NCBI GenBank assembly: GCA_965243345.1
Contig: CBDEUR010000003.1
Span: 4,464,001-4,528,000 of the forward strand
From: Bin52 sp965243345
GTDB taxonomy: Bacteria; Pseudomonadota; Alphaproteobacteria; Thalassobaculales; Thalassobaculaceae
Length of the DNA: 64,000 nt
Direction: 5' to 3'
Positions 1-7,829 of this stretch are shown one piece after another. A program made the position numbers and the translations under genes. How positions within the stretch are numbered: position 1 is the first letter of the stretch; each line of letters begins with the position of its first letter. The notes under the pieces were generated by a model that saw only the letters and a program-made list of their open reading frames with translations, was not told where the DNA came from and did no database searches.

Positions 1-646
1 CCACCTGGTGCAGCCGCGCGTTCACCCCGGTATCGCGCAGATAGGCCGTGACCGCCGGTCCGTCCGGACCCTCGACGTACCAGTCGTCGAGCGCGATTAC
101 CCAGACCTCGCGGGCACTGCGCAGGAGGTTGATGGCAAGCCCGATCAGTCGCGCGGTCTCGCTGCTCCTGTTCCAGGCAATCGCGACCACCTCCCCGACC
201 GGGCGGTCCCAGCCCCCGGGCGAGACCAGCATCGGCCTGCCGCTCATGAACAGCAGCTGCTCCATGACCGAGACGGCGTTGCCCGCAAGCGCCTCGCGCG
301 AGACGATCGAGAGATCACTGATCCGGGCGGCCATGCCGAGTTCCCGCCAACTTCCGATCGGTTCGGGGTCGACCTCGAGGCGGGTGCCGTGCACCGCCCC
401 TGCGGAGGCGGCGATCCTGGTCTCCAGCACCGCCCGGGCGCGCGCGACATCGTCGAGCGAAACGTCTTCCCGGCTCGCGTGGCCGCTCAGTCCCCAGCTC
501 ATCGGATCGACCGCCTGGTCGTCGGTGCCCGCCCGGTACAGCTTGACCAGCACGTCCGCGCCGAAGCGCCCGGCGATCGACAGTGCCGCGTCCACCGGGA
601 GCGCGGCAACGACGTGGATGGCGGCGGGCATGAGCAGGCGTTTCAT
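1..646 (-). CDS. Universal stress protein (UspA-like), partial
   Basis: The reading frame starts at ATG 646 behind a GGAGA ribosome site and runs off the left edge, so only about 215 residues are visible. The product begins MKRLLMPAAIHVVAALPVDA and contains two segments typical of UspA folds: a central stretch ending in SIVSREALAGNA and a second beta-alpha unit beginning PMLVSPGG, followed by VAIAWNRSSETARLIGLA. Usp proteins are cytosolic nucleotide-binding stress proteins, and tandem-domain forms of about 270-290 aa are common, so the missing part is probably the end of domain two. It is divergent from the MBL-fold gene that starts at 769. The family call rests on fold-level pattern and is moderately sure; the stress or ligand involved is unknown. 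Confidence 0.7.
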   Translation of the reverse strand, partial: MKRLLMPAAIHVVAALPVDAALSIAGRFGADVLVKLYRAGTDDQAVDPMSWGLSGHASREDVSLDDVARARAVLETRIAASAGAVHGTRLEVDPEPIGSWRELGMAARISDLSIVSREALAGNAVSVMEQLLFMSGRPMLVSPGGWDRPVGEVVAIAWNRSSETARLIGLAINLLRSAREVWVIALDDWYVEGPDGPAVTAYLRDTGVNARLHQV

Positions 647-768
647 CGGGGGTCTCCGGGTGACCGGCTCATGTTTACCATCCGGCGGCCTGCCGCCGAA
701 ACGCCGACGGTGCCTGGCCGCGACCCGGATGCTACTGTTCGGCAATGCACCGGACGGGGAGGGGCGTG

Positions 769-1647
769 ATGCACCGGTTGGGCGAACTTGAAATCATGCG
801 GGTGGTCGAGAGCGAGGTTCCGATCTTTCCGACCATGTCGTTCTTTCCCGATGCCGATCCCGCGGTGATCGAGGAGCACCGGGACTGGCTGATGCCGAGG
901 TTCATCAGCCCGGAAACCGACGAGGTCATCCTGTGCATCCAGTCCTACGTCATCCGCACCCGTCATCACACCATCCTCGTCGATACCTGCGTCGGCAACC
1001 ACAAGCCCCGGCCGGCCCGGCCCATGTGGCACATGCAGGACCGGCCGTGGCTGGCGGACCTTGCCGCTGCCGGGGCGGCGCCGGAGGACATCGACTTCGT
1101 GCTGTGTACCCACCTGCACGTCGATCACGTCGGGTGGAACACCCGGCTCGTCGACGGACGCTGGGTTCCGACCTTCCCCAACGCCAGGTACATCTTCTCG
1201 CGCACGGAGTACGAGTCCTGGCTGGGGCGATACCGGGACGGCGAGGCAATGCCGGTTCCGGGGGTTTTCGAGGACAGCGTGCTGCCGATCGTCGAGTCGG
1301 GGCAGGCACTGATCGTCGAGGATGACCACCAGATCGACGACGGCATGTGGATCGAGCCGTCCCCCGGTCATACCCCGGGGCACGTGATGCTGAACCTGGC
1401 GTCGGGAGCCGCACGCGGCCTGATGACAGGGGACGTGATCCACCATCCGCTGCAATTGCTGCGGCCGGAATGGTCATGCCGGGCATGCGAGGATCCCGGC
1501 CAGTCGGCACGCACCCGCCAGGCGATGCTGGCCCGGATCGCGGACACCGACACGCTGCTCTGCCCGGCGCATTTCGCCTCGCCGAGCATGGGACACGTGC
1601 TCTCCCGCCCGGCGGGCGGCTACGACTACCGGTTCCTCGGCGAGTAG
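769..1647 (+). CDS. MBL-fold metallo-hydrolase
   Basis: A 292-aa metallo-beta-lactamase-fold hydrolase. The zinc signature HLHVDH is visible around residue 120, followed by the GHTPGH histidine and the GDVIHH aspartate region, so the dinuclear metal site looks complete. The pattern, with a long N-terminal part and the CTHLHVDHVGWN block, is that of the lactonase/quorum-quenching-like branch, but the substrate cannot be read from sequence. The start at 769 is preferred over an in-frame ATG at 745 because GGGGAGGGG lies just upstream of 769. It is probably monocistronic: the next gene is on the opposite strand and converges on it. Confidence 0.88.
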   Translation: MHRLGELEIMRVVESEVPIFPTMSFFPDADPAVIEEHRDWLMPRFISPETDEVILCIQSYVIRTRHHTILVDTCVGNHKPRPARPMWHMQDRPWLADLAAAGAAPEDIDFVLCTHLHVDHVGWNTRLVDGRWVPTFPNARYIFSRTEYESWLGRYRDGEAMPVPGVFEDSVLPIVESGQALIVEDDHQIDDGMWIEPSPGHTPGHVMLNLASGAARGLMTGDVIHHPLQLLRPEWSCRACEDPGQSARTRQAMLARIADTDTLLCPAHFASPSMGHVLSRPAGGYDYRFLGE

Positions 1648-1662
1648 CCGGGGCAGCCCGGC

Positions 1663-1989
1663 CTATCGGACGGACGAGAACGCGGTGGGGATCAGGATCT
1701 GGTTGGAGACCGATGAGACGATGGCGCCGTCGGCCTCGGTGCGCGCGCGCTTTTCATGCCACTCGGGATCGGCCGCGAACGCGTTCCACTTCTCGTCCCG
1801 CTCGGCGAGCGATTCCCATTCCAGCAGGTAGTACAGGGCCTGGTTCGACTCGCCGATGCCGACGGTCCAGAACCCGGCCTGGCGGATTCCGTGCCGCTCC
1901 CACAGCCCCAGCGTGATGGTCTCGAACCGCTCGAGCAGTGCCGGAAGGCGGCCGGGAACACAGTGGTAGATGCGCAGTTCGTGGATCAT
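1663..1989 (-). CDS. NIPSNAP family protein
   Basis: A 108-aa ferredoxin-like alpha/beta-barrel protein of the NIPSNAP family. It begins MIHELRIYHCVPGRLPALLE and has the family pattern of an ELRIY strand, a helix with LLERF, a GFWTVGIGESNQ turn, and a LEWES...R..KW.AF..DPEW block. These proteins are usually dimers; no enzymatic role is settled for the bacterial ones, and they often sit in catabolic neighbourhoods. It converges with the MBL-fold gene, with 15 bp between the stop codons. Length matches the family. Confidence 0.85.
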   Translation of the reverse strand: MIHELRIYHCVPGRLPALLERFETITLGLWERHGIRQAGFWTVGIGESNQALYYLLEWESLAERDEKWNAFAADPEWHEKRARTEADGAIVSSVSNQILIPTAFSSVR

Positions 1990-2374
1990 GGTGCGGCTCC
2001 TGGTCGCGGTTGCAATCGCAGGACTCCTACATCAGCGTCACCGGCGCGCTCAAGCGGCGGGGTGACCCGCAGTTCGCCGCCGCTCCCTCGACGGCGCCTG
2101 CCATCGTGCGGACCGAAAGCACCGGGGTCGCCCTCCCGGTCAAGGGTCCCTGCCGTCGGTTCGGCCCGACGACCACGAAACCGGCGATCCCGTCGCAGCA
2201 GGGTGAAGAAGACTGGTCAGGACAGGACCGGGAGCGAGCGCAGCAGCGAGATGCCCCGCGCGGGTCTGCGCGGCGCGGTACCGCTTCGACTTGCGCGCAG
2301 TTTCGACAGGATCGTAGCCAGTTCGGCCGAGGTCCGTTTATGTATGACCAGATTCATGACCACATGAGGTTCCC
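1990..2374. other. Intergenic stretch, no gene recognised
   Basis: About 385 bp with several open frames on both strands, but none has a recognisable domain, a good ribosome site or consistent third-position GC. The last 40 bp before the Phd gene are relatively AT-rich (TTTATGTATGACCAGATT) and probably hold the promoter and operator of the toxin-antitoxin pair. Confidence 0.5.
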
Positions 2375-2614
2375 ATGCTCATGGTCAATCTGGCTCAGGC
2401 CAAAGCCCGTCTCAGCGAGCTTCTGGACAAGGTGGAAGCGGGGGAAGAGGTCCTTATCACTCGCCGCGGCAAGGCCGTCGCGCATCTGTCTGCCGTGGCT
2501 GGCCCCAAGAAACCCTTGCCCCTTGGGGAACTGGCCGCGTTCAGGGCCACCATGCCTCAATTGCGGCGCCCCGCTGTCGATTTATTGCGTGAGGTCCGGG
2601 ATGAGCGACCGTGA
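2375..2614 (+). CDS. Type II antitoxin, Phd/YefM family
   Basis: A 79-aa antitoxin. The N-terminal half has the Phd/YefM DNA-binding pattern, with NLAQAKARLSELLDKVEAGE and then VLITRRGKAVAHL; the C-terminal tail would wrap the toxin. A second ATG lies two codons in, at 2381, so the exact start is uncertain. It is 18 bp upstream of a PIN-domain toxin frame. Antitoxins of this family repress their own operon together with the toxin. The partner toxin is frameshifted, so this antitoxin may now be solitary. Confidence 0.88.
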   Translation: MLMVNLAQAKARLSELLDKVEAGEEVLITRRGKAVAHLSAVAGPKKPLPLGELAAFRATMPQLRRPAVDLLREVRDERP

Positions 2615-2632
2615 GATCGGCACTCTACTCAA

Positions 2633-3080
2633 ATGCGCTATTTTGACACCAGTTTTCTCGTCCCTCTCGTTCTTCCCGAGGCGACCAGCGAACAGGTAGC
2701 CGGATTTCTCGCGACCTTGCACGGCGCCGACTTGGCAGTCAGCCACTGGACCCGGGTCGAGTTTGCCTCGCTGGTTGCCCGAGAGGTTCGTATGGGCGGC
2801 CTGGAAGTCAATGCGGCGCGGGGGGGCTGTCTCGCGGTTCGAAACGATGATTGGAGAGTCCTTTGTCGTGCTGCTGCCGAACCGCGATGACTTCGATCGC
2901 GCGAGGGAATGGCTCAACAGTTTCGAAACCGGTTTGCGAGCCGGGGATGCGCTGCACCTCGCCATTGCAGGTAACCGCGGTGCGGATGCGATCTACAGCC
3001 TGGACAGGCTGATGATCGCAGCTGGAATGACGCTGGGCTTGCCAGCCAGTGCGGGTACGGTCCCTGGCTATGGCAATTGA
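2633..3080 (+). pseudogene. VapC-type PIN toxin, frameshifted in a G7 run
   Basis: The first 60-65 residues (MRYFDTSFLVPLVLPEATSE...) carry the first PIN aspartate (FDTS) and the VEFASL glutamate, then run into a stop at 2890. The rest of the toxin continues in the next frame, with SRFETMIGE, then the RAGDALHLAIA and YSLDR segments that hold the later PIN acidic residues, to a stop at 3080. The break falls at a run of seven G (about 2820-2826), so loss of two G or gain of one would restore a toxin of about 148 aa. It may be an inactivated toxin, a slippage-prone site or a sequencing error. Confidence 0.8.
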
Positions 3081-3334
3081 CGGCTTTCCTGACGGTTGCC
3101 GCAGCCTGCGGGCACTCCCACGGTATCCAGGTTCGTAAACTTCTGCCTCCCCACTTTCGACTCGGTGTAACCTTGGAAAGCACTCACGGTTTTCATGGTG
3201 CATTCCAACCCGGTTCTCTCTTTCCTCGATATTGGATTGGATCCAGGCTGGTTGGAAGCGAGCCTCCGCTACCACCAGGGCCGACATTCCTCTTGCGAGG
3301 TTTCGTTCGTCCTTTTCCGGCTGCCACTTCCGGA

Positions 3335-3530
3335 TCACTCGAGGATGGTGCCGAGGTCTCCGTGCAGAACGGCGTCCACATCGGCCCGTTTCTCGTTCGG
3401 GGTGAGCACGATGCGCTCGATCAGCCTGTGGAAGGCAGACACGGCCTTGTAGTGTTCGTTGAGATCGGCCATCTCCGCGGCAAGCCGCGTCGGCGCTGGC
3501 AGACGACGGCCATGCAGGGGCAAATGTCCG
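3335..3530 (-). pseudogene. Serine recombinase C-terminal remnant (copy 1)
   Basis: Read leftward, this stretch encodes a piece resembling the C-terminal tail of large serine recombinases, with LNEHYKAVSAFHRLIERIVL followed by TPNEKRADVDAVLHGDLGTILE. There is no catalytic serine domain and no plausible start, so it is a fragment. It belongs to a repeated unit, since a second copy of the same tail lies at about 6569-6705. In both copies it sits just downstream of a vapC gene on the same strand. The call depends on recall of the family's tail pattern and is moderately sure. Confidence 0.6.
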
Positions 3531-3727
3531 GCAGGGCGGTCGCGCCTTATGTGCGACGCACTGGGTTGAGCCGGTTGGTCTCCTCCAGATGCATCCACAT
3601 GGTGTCGTCGTCGGCCCCCGAGGCGGAACTGCCTTCGGATCGGCGCGGGGAAGTCGCGTTCGGTCGATTCCCTGCACGTTTCGGGATGTCACCCCGGCCC
3701 TTCCGTAACCGGTGCGCTTGCCCAGGC

Positions 3728-4128
3728 TCATGGGCCGCGAGTGCACGGGGGATGACCGACCAGGTGCCTGTCCACCGCGAGAAGTCGCAGACCTTCCTCT
3801 TGAGCCTGGAACGGCAACAGCGGGTCAAACGGGTCCTTGTGGTCATGCGGCATTGCGCGTTCGTTGGCGGCATGGGCGCACGGTCGTGGGCAGGAACATC
3901 AGGTCCTGAATCTTCCAGCCTGGCGGCGACATCTTCCTCAGAGAAACGGCTCTTGTGCCCGCCTGACCGGTGGCGGGCACGGTGCATGAGACGCATGTCC
4001 CGGATTGAAACCTCGCTGACGTGGAACTCAGTCCCCTGCGCCGCCATCACGCGGCGTTCAAGGTCCGGAAACATGCCCGGCCAGTCCATGAGGTCGAACA
4101 GGCACGACGTATCGGGCAGAACACGCGT
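3728..4128 (-). pseudogene. vapC toxin remnant (copy 1)
   Basis: This aligns with the intact toxin at 6878-7285. The start codon has become ACG at 4128 (CGT on the plus strand), the reading LPDTSCLFDLMDWPGM matches LLDTSYLFDLMERPGT of the intact copy, and the frame is lost after the LED motif. The C-terminal RLLAVDRHLVGHP piece, with the last PIN aspartate, is still readable in another frame before an early TGA at 3728-3730. Loss of the start plus a frameshift means it cannot make toxin. Confidence 0.8.
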
Positions 4129-4139
4129 TGGCGGGGCGG

Positions 4140-4241
4140 CTACTCCTCGTCGAGATGAAGTACTTTCCGGCTGATGGCGGGGTCGTTGAATTCCGCTGGC
4201 CAGCCTTCCCCGTCACCCTCGATACCGAGACGCCGCCGGGC
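4140..4241 (-). pseudogene. vapB/Phd antitoxin 3' remnant (copy 1)
   Basis: Only the last 30 or so codons survive. They read RRLGIEGDGEGWPAEFNDP and then the tail SRKVLHLDEE with its stop at 4140-4142, closely matching the C-terminus of the intact antitoxin at 7297-7557. The remnant breaks off at about 4241, 13 bp short of the stop codon of the ThDP enzyme gene, marking one boundary of the duplicated unit. Confidence 0.8.
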
Positions 4242-4253
4242 CGTCGACCATCG

Positions 4254-5927
4254 TCACGCCGGCGGAAACCACGCGGCCGGCGCCCGCGGCTCGGGGTCGG
4301 TCGCGACATCGACCACATTCGGCACACCGGAGGCGATCCCGGCCTCGATCGCGGGTGCGATGGCACCCGGATCCTCGACCCTGACGCCGCGGCAGCCAAA
4401 CCCCTCCGCGACTCGCGCGAAGTCCACCGGCTCGAAGTGCGTCAAGTCCTGGGTGCGGCCATTGCGCCCGCCGTACGCTGCACGCACACCGGGAATGTCC
4501 TGCCCCAGGGCCGAGTTGTTGTTGACCACCACGGTGACGGGAATGTTCCAGCGCCTCGCGGTTTCGAGCTCCGGCAAGTGGTAGTAAAAGGCGCCGTCGC
4601 CGCAGAAGCAGACCACCGGGGTATCGGGCAGCGCGGCCTGGGCTCCGAGCGAGGCTGGCAGACTCCAGCCGAGCGAGCCCGCGGCACGCAGATAACCCTG
4701 GCCCGGTCGGGTGAGCGCGACGTGGGTGCCCGTCCAGATGCCGCTGTGGCCGGTGTCGGCGACGAGCAAGGCGTTGGCCGGCAATACCCGCTCGAGCTCG
4801 CTGCACAGCCGCTCGACCGTAATCGGCGATGCGCTCGACGTGCGTAGCGGCTCCACCTCGGCGAGCCATTCACGCCGCAGGCTCATGGCACGCTCGCACC
4901 ACGCGCTGCGGTCGCGACAACCGAGCCGCTCGACGAGCGCGGTGAGTGCGAGACCCGCGTCACCGAGCAGGCCATGCGCACCCGGAAAGTTGCGGGCGAG
5001 TTCGGTCGCATCTGCATCAATCTGGACCACCACCGCATCAGGCCGCACGACCCGCCAGTTTCCGGTCGACATATCGCTCGTGTCGCTGCCGACATACAGC
5101 ACCAGGTCAGCTTCATGCACGATGCGGTTCGCGTAGGGTGCCGAGTAGTTGCCGACCACTCCCACCACCGGGTCGAGGCTGTCCTCGATCAGCCCCTTGG
5201 CGTCGAGCCCGTAGGCGATGGGTATGCCGGATGCCGCAAGCGCACGCAGCGGCTGTGCTGCCGCACCGATGACGGCGCCGGCGCCGAGGACTGCAATCGG
5301 GCGCTCGGCTGCATCGATCAACCGGGCCGCCGCGGCAACATCTTCGGCATCGGGCATGGAGCGATAGGCGGGTGCTCTTCCGTGCCGCGTTTCCGCGACG
5401 ACCGGCTCCGTCACCTCGCCCCGCTCGACCAGCTCGGCGGAGAGACCGGCGAGGTCGAGGTGCACGGGCAACGGCGTCGGCGCGCTCGCCTCGCGCATCG
5501 CCTGACGAAGCAGAAAAGGCAGCTCCGGAGCGGCTTCAACATTTGCGGAGAAGCGTGTAACCGCCGAGAAGAGCGGCCGGTGATCGACTTCCTGATAGGC
5601 ATTGCGGTGGAGCTGGGGGATGGGCTTGTGACCCGTCACCGCGAGCACCGGCGAACGAGCCAGGTAGGCGTCCTGCAGCCCGGCCGCGAGATTCGCTGCG
5701 CCCACGGCTTGCGCCATGCAGACGCCGACGCGGCCAGTGGCACGGGCGTAACCGTCGGCCATGTACGCCGCCGCCTTCTCGCTGTGGGCCATGACGCGGG
5801 TCACCCCGAGCGCTTCGAGCTCGACCAGGGTGTGTCGCCCGACCGCCTCCATGAAGAACACGTGAGTGACGCCGTATTCGACGAGTGAGCGTGCCAGATA
5901 CTGGGCACCCGTCATCGACTCGGGCAT
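4254..5927 (-). CDS. Thiamine diphosphate-binding enzyme (acetolactate synthase/2-oxoacid decarboxylase-like)
   Basis: A 557-aa enzyme with the three-domain ThDP layout. The N-terminal PYR domain has the activating glutamate in HSEKAAAYMADGYA (near residue 50). A central Rossmann-like domain follows (PIAVLGAGAVI...), and the C-terminal PP domain carries the GDG...NN cofactor motif (CGDGAFYYHLPELET, then VVVNNN, about residues 440-470). Length and order match acetolactate synthase-like and benzoylformate/sulfopyruvate-type decarboxylases. The substrate cannot be decided, and there is no small regulatory subunit next door, which argues against a biosynthetic ALS. It lies between the two copies of the vapBC unit; an ATG four codons downstream is an alternative start. 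Confidence 0.85.
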   Translation of the reverse strand: MPESMTGAQYLARSLVEYGVTHVFFMEAVGRHTLVELEALGVTRVMAHSEKAAAYMADGYARATGRVGVCMAQAVGAANLAAGLQDAYLARSPVLAVTGHKPIPQLHRNAYQEVDHRPLFSAVTRFSANVEAAPELPFLLRQAMREASAPTPLPVHLDLAGLSAELVERGEVTEPVVAETRHGRAPAYRSMPDAEDVAAAARLIDAAERPIAVLGAGAVIGAAAQPLRALAASGIPIAYGLDAKGLIEDSLDPVVGVVGNYSAPYANRIVHEADLVLYVGSDTSDMSTGNWRVVRPDAVVVQIDADATELARNFPGAHGLLGDAGLALTALVERLGCRDRSAWCERAMSLRREWLAEVEPLRTSSASPITVERLCSELERVLPANALLVADTGHSGIWTGTHVALTRPGQGYLRAAGSLGWSLPASLGAQAALPDTPVVCFCGDGAFYYHLPELETARRWNIPVTVVVNNNSALGQDIPGVRAAYGGRNGRTQDLTHFEPVDFARVAEGFGCRGVRVEDPGAIAPAIEAGIASGVPNVVDVATDPEPRAPAAWFPPA

Positions 5928-6311
5928 GATTCGACCATCCCTGCGGTACGTCCGGAACCCGGCGGCGACGATAGCACCCTCGCCGGAACGAACCCATACC
6001 GTACCTCAGCGCGACCCAACGACGACAGGCGGCCCGCCCGTTCGGGTGAACTGCCGAAGCACCAGGGTACGATTGGACATTGGAACCGAAGCGAGCCTGT
6101 GGCAACTGACTCGGGCAGCATCCGTTCGAGCATTCGGTAAGTCGCGCGACGCTGCGTTCTCGGCAAGGATCCGCAGTCATTCGTGCCCCGGCAGGCCTCG
6201 CAAGCCGGGCTGACGGGTTCGCGACCACGCACTTCGTCGGTACGCCGGATGAAATCGTGGCATTGGCAGACACGCGCAGGGCTGCGCCGTGCGCCGGACG
6301 TGGCCCGCCTG
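5928..6311. other. Intergenic stretch, no gene recognised
   Basis: About 380 bp without a supported gene. The first part must hold the promoter of the leftward ThDP enzyme. From about 6270 the sequence starts to resemble the region just beyond the 3' end of the MFS gene (7783 onward), so the right end of this stretch belongs to the duplicated transporter segment. Confidence 0.45.
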
Positions 6312-6314
6312 CCG

Positions 6315-6512
6315 CTACCGCTCGCGGTTGCCGGACACGAACACCGTCAGGGTCGAGCACAGCATGATTGCGGCGATGCCGAAGAACATGAACGACGCGT
6401 CGGAATTGTCCAGGATCCATCCGAACAGCGGCGGCGCGATCACGCCGCCGATGCTGAAGCCCGAGGGTACGAACCCGAACACCGTGCCGAAGGCGCCCTC
6501 CGGCGTCACCGC
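6315..6512 (-). pseudogene. Duplicated 3' end of an MFS transporter
   Basis: The last 64 codons, from VTPEGAFGTVFGFV to the terminal VSGNRER and stop, are almost identical to the C-terminus of the complete transporter at 7830-9059. The only residue change seen is proline for threonine in GFVPSG versus GFVTSG. Upstream the similarity stops and the frame joins unrelated sequence containing the recombinase tail. It is a direct duplication of about 245 bp that flanks the intact vapBC unit on the left, while the complete transporter flanks it on the right. Confidence 0.88.
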
Positions 6513-6568
6513 ACGCGGGGGGTCGGACAGGTTGAAGCCAACCCTGCAGAAGAAGGGCGCGGGTCGGT

Positions 6569-6705
6569 GCTCTCGATCAGCCTGTGGATGGCCGACACGG
6601 CCTTGTCGTGTTCGCTGGGATTGTCCAGCTGCGGGGCAAGCCGCGTCACCTTGCGCTGGTAGACGACGGCTATGCGGGGGCAAATGTCCGGCAGGGCGAC
6701 CGCGC
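6569..6705 (-). pseudogene. Serine recombinase C-terminal remnant (copy 2)
   Basis: The leftward reading ICPRIAVVYQRKVTRLA followed by the tail HDKAVSAIHRLIES is the counterpart of the tail at 3335-3530 and resembles the region just before the C-terminus of large serine recombinases (a YRRKVxxL...LIERIVL pattern). There is no catalytic domain, and the frame runs into unrelated sequence at both ends. It lies about 170 bp downstream of the intact vapC stop, as in copy 1. Confidence 0.58.
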
Positions 6706-6877
6706 CTGCTGTGCGGCGCACGCAGGTGAGCTGGCTGGTCTCCTCCACATGCATCCGCATGGCGCCGGCGTCGGCTCCCAAGCCGGAACAGCCTTCGGTT
6801 CGGTGGGGGGAAATCGCGCCCGCTCGCTTCCCTGCACGTTTCAGGACCTCCCCCAGGCCTTTGCGAAACCCGAGGCG

Positions 6878-7285
6878 TTACTCAAGTTCACGGGCTGTGA
6901 CTGCAAGTGGATGGCCGATCAGGTGCCTGTCCACGGTTAGCAACCTGAGACCTTCCTCTTGAGCCTGCACCAGCAACAGCTCGTCAAACGGGTCCTTGTG
7001 GTCAAGCGGCATTGCGAGTTCGCTGGCGGCGTGGCGCATGGTCATGGGCAGGAACGTCAAGTCCTGATCCTCCAGCGTGGCGACGACATCTTCCGGAGAG
7101 AAGCGGCTCTTGCGCTCGCCTGACCGGTGGCGGGCATGGTGCTTGAGCCGCATTTCCCAGATTGAAACCGCGCTGACGTAGAACTCCGTTCCTCGCGCCG
7201 CCAGCACGCGCCGTTCGGAGTCCAGGAGCGTGCCCGGCCTCTCCATGAGGTCGAACAGGTACGAGGTATCGAGCAGAACACGCAT
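6878..7285 (-). CDS. VapC-type PIN-domain ribonuclease toxin
   Basis: A 135-aa PIN toxin beginning MRVLLDTSYLFDLMERPGTL. The PIN acidic residues are visible: Asp in LLDTS, Glu in SIWEMRLK, Asp in DPFDELLLVQAQ and Asp in TVDRHL. VapC toxins cleave tRNA or rRNA and are held inactive by the antitoxin. The start at 7285 is chosen because the family begins at this methionine; it lies 11 bp after the antitoxin stop. It forms an operon with the antitoxin upstream and is the intact paralogue of the remnant at 3728-4128. Confidence 0.92.
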   Translation of the reverse strand: MRVLLDTSYLFDLMERPGTLLDSERRVLAARGTEFYVSAVSIWEMRLKHHARHRSGERKSRFSPEDVVATLEDQDLTFLPMTMRHAASELAMPLDHKDPFDELLLVQAQEEGLRLLTVDRHLIGHPLAVTARELE

Positions 7286-7296
7286 CACCGGTCCGG

Positions 7297-7557
7297 CTAC
7301 TCTTCGTCGAGACCGAGCACCTTGCGGCTGAAGGACGGGTCGTTGAATTCCTCTGGCCAACCTTCCCCGTCACCCTCGATACCGAGACGCCGTCGGGCTG
7401 CCTCCAGCTTCTTGAAATCGATCCCACCGCGCCGGTCACAGCGCACCAGTTCAGCGGTCGGACGGCCGTGCCTCGTGATGATCACGCGTTCGCCCTTGCG
7501 CGCGGCGGCGACCAGTTCGGAGAGGCGTGCTTTCGCCTCGCGGATGGGAAACTCCAT
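7297..7557 (-). CDS. Type II antitoxin, Phd/YefM family (vapB role)
   Basis: An 86-aa antitoxin. It begins MEFPIREAKARLSELVAAAR and continues RKGERVIITRHGRPTAELV, the usual Phd/YefM DNA-binding half, with a C-terminal tail ending SRKVLGLDEE that should contact the toxin. A GGGAGC ribosome site precedes ATG 7557. It is the first gene of a two-gene operon with the PIN toxin; autoregulation at the region above 7557 is expected for the family but no operator was identified. Confidence 0.92.
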   Translation of the reverse strand: MEFPIREAKARLSELVAAARKGERVIITRHGRPTAELVRCDRRGGIDFKKLEAARRRLGIEGDGEGWPEEFNDPSFSRKVLGLDEE

Positions 7558-7829
7558 GACGGATTGCTCCCGGCCTGAGGATTACTTGCGACAGTATCAC
7601 GCCATGGTTCGTTCCAATCAAGACCATATCGTGACCACACATGGTGTCAGGCGCTGCCGCGCGGGGACGGAGCGGTCCACCTCTGGCCCGTTCCGCGCTC
7701 CCCCGGTGCCTCAGCACTTCGCCACTGGAACTATCCGGGACAAAACAGACCCTGACATTCGGATTACTCCAGGATCCAACACTACGCAGGGTGCTGCCGT
7801 GCGCGCGAAGCCCGTCCGGGCAGGTCGGG

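Larger units (their letters stand above)
3410..4241. repeat. Direct repeat, copy 1 of a vapBC + recombinase-tail unit
   Basis: About 830 bp that align along their whole length, in the same orientation, with about 6565-7405. Landmarks in the same order are the recombinase-tail motif, TGTCCGGCAGGGCG (3526 and 6685), TTCCCTGCACGTTT (3669 and 6829), the vapC body and the vapB 3' end. By eye they agree at roughly four bases in five. The two copies lie about 3.2 kb apart with a complete ThDP enzyme gene between them. Copy 1 is decayed and copy 2 keeps intact toxin and antitoxin frames. Confidence 0.8.
6565..7405. repeat. Direct repeat, copy 2 of the vapBC + recombinase-tail unit
   Basis: The better-preserved copy of the unit seen at 3410-4241. 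It includes the recombinase tail, a conserved 170-bp spacer, an intact vapC and the 3' part of an intact vapB; the antitoxin gene extends past the end of the alignment because copy 1 has lost the antitoxin's first two thirds. Confidence 0.8.

Noticed and set aside
3077..4174. A long rightward frame of 365 codons across the dead vapBC copy.
   Set aside because: It runs antisense to the recognisable vapC and vapB remnants and has no domain; it is open only because of high GC.
4254..5927. Calling the ThDP enzyme acetolactate synthase (IlvB).
   Set aside because: No IlvN small subunit or ilvC nearby, and the general motifs fit several decarboxylases equally well.
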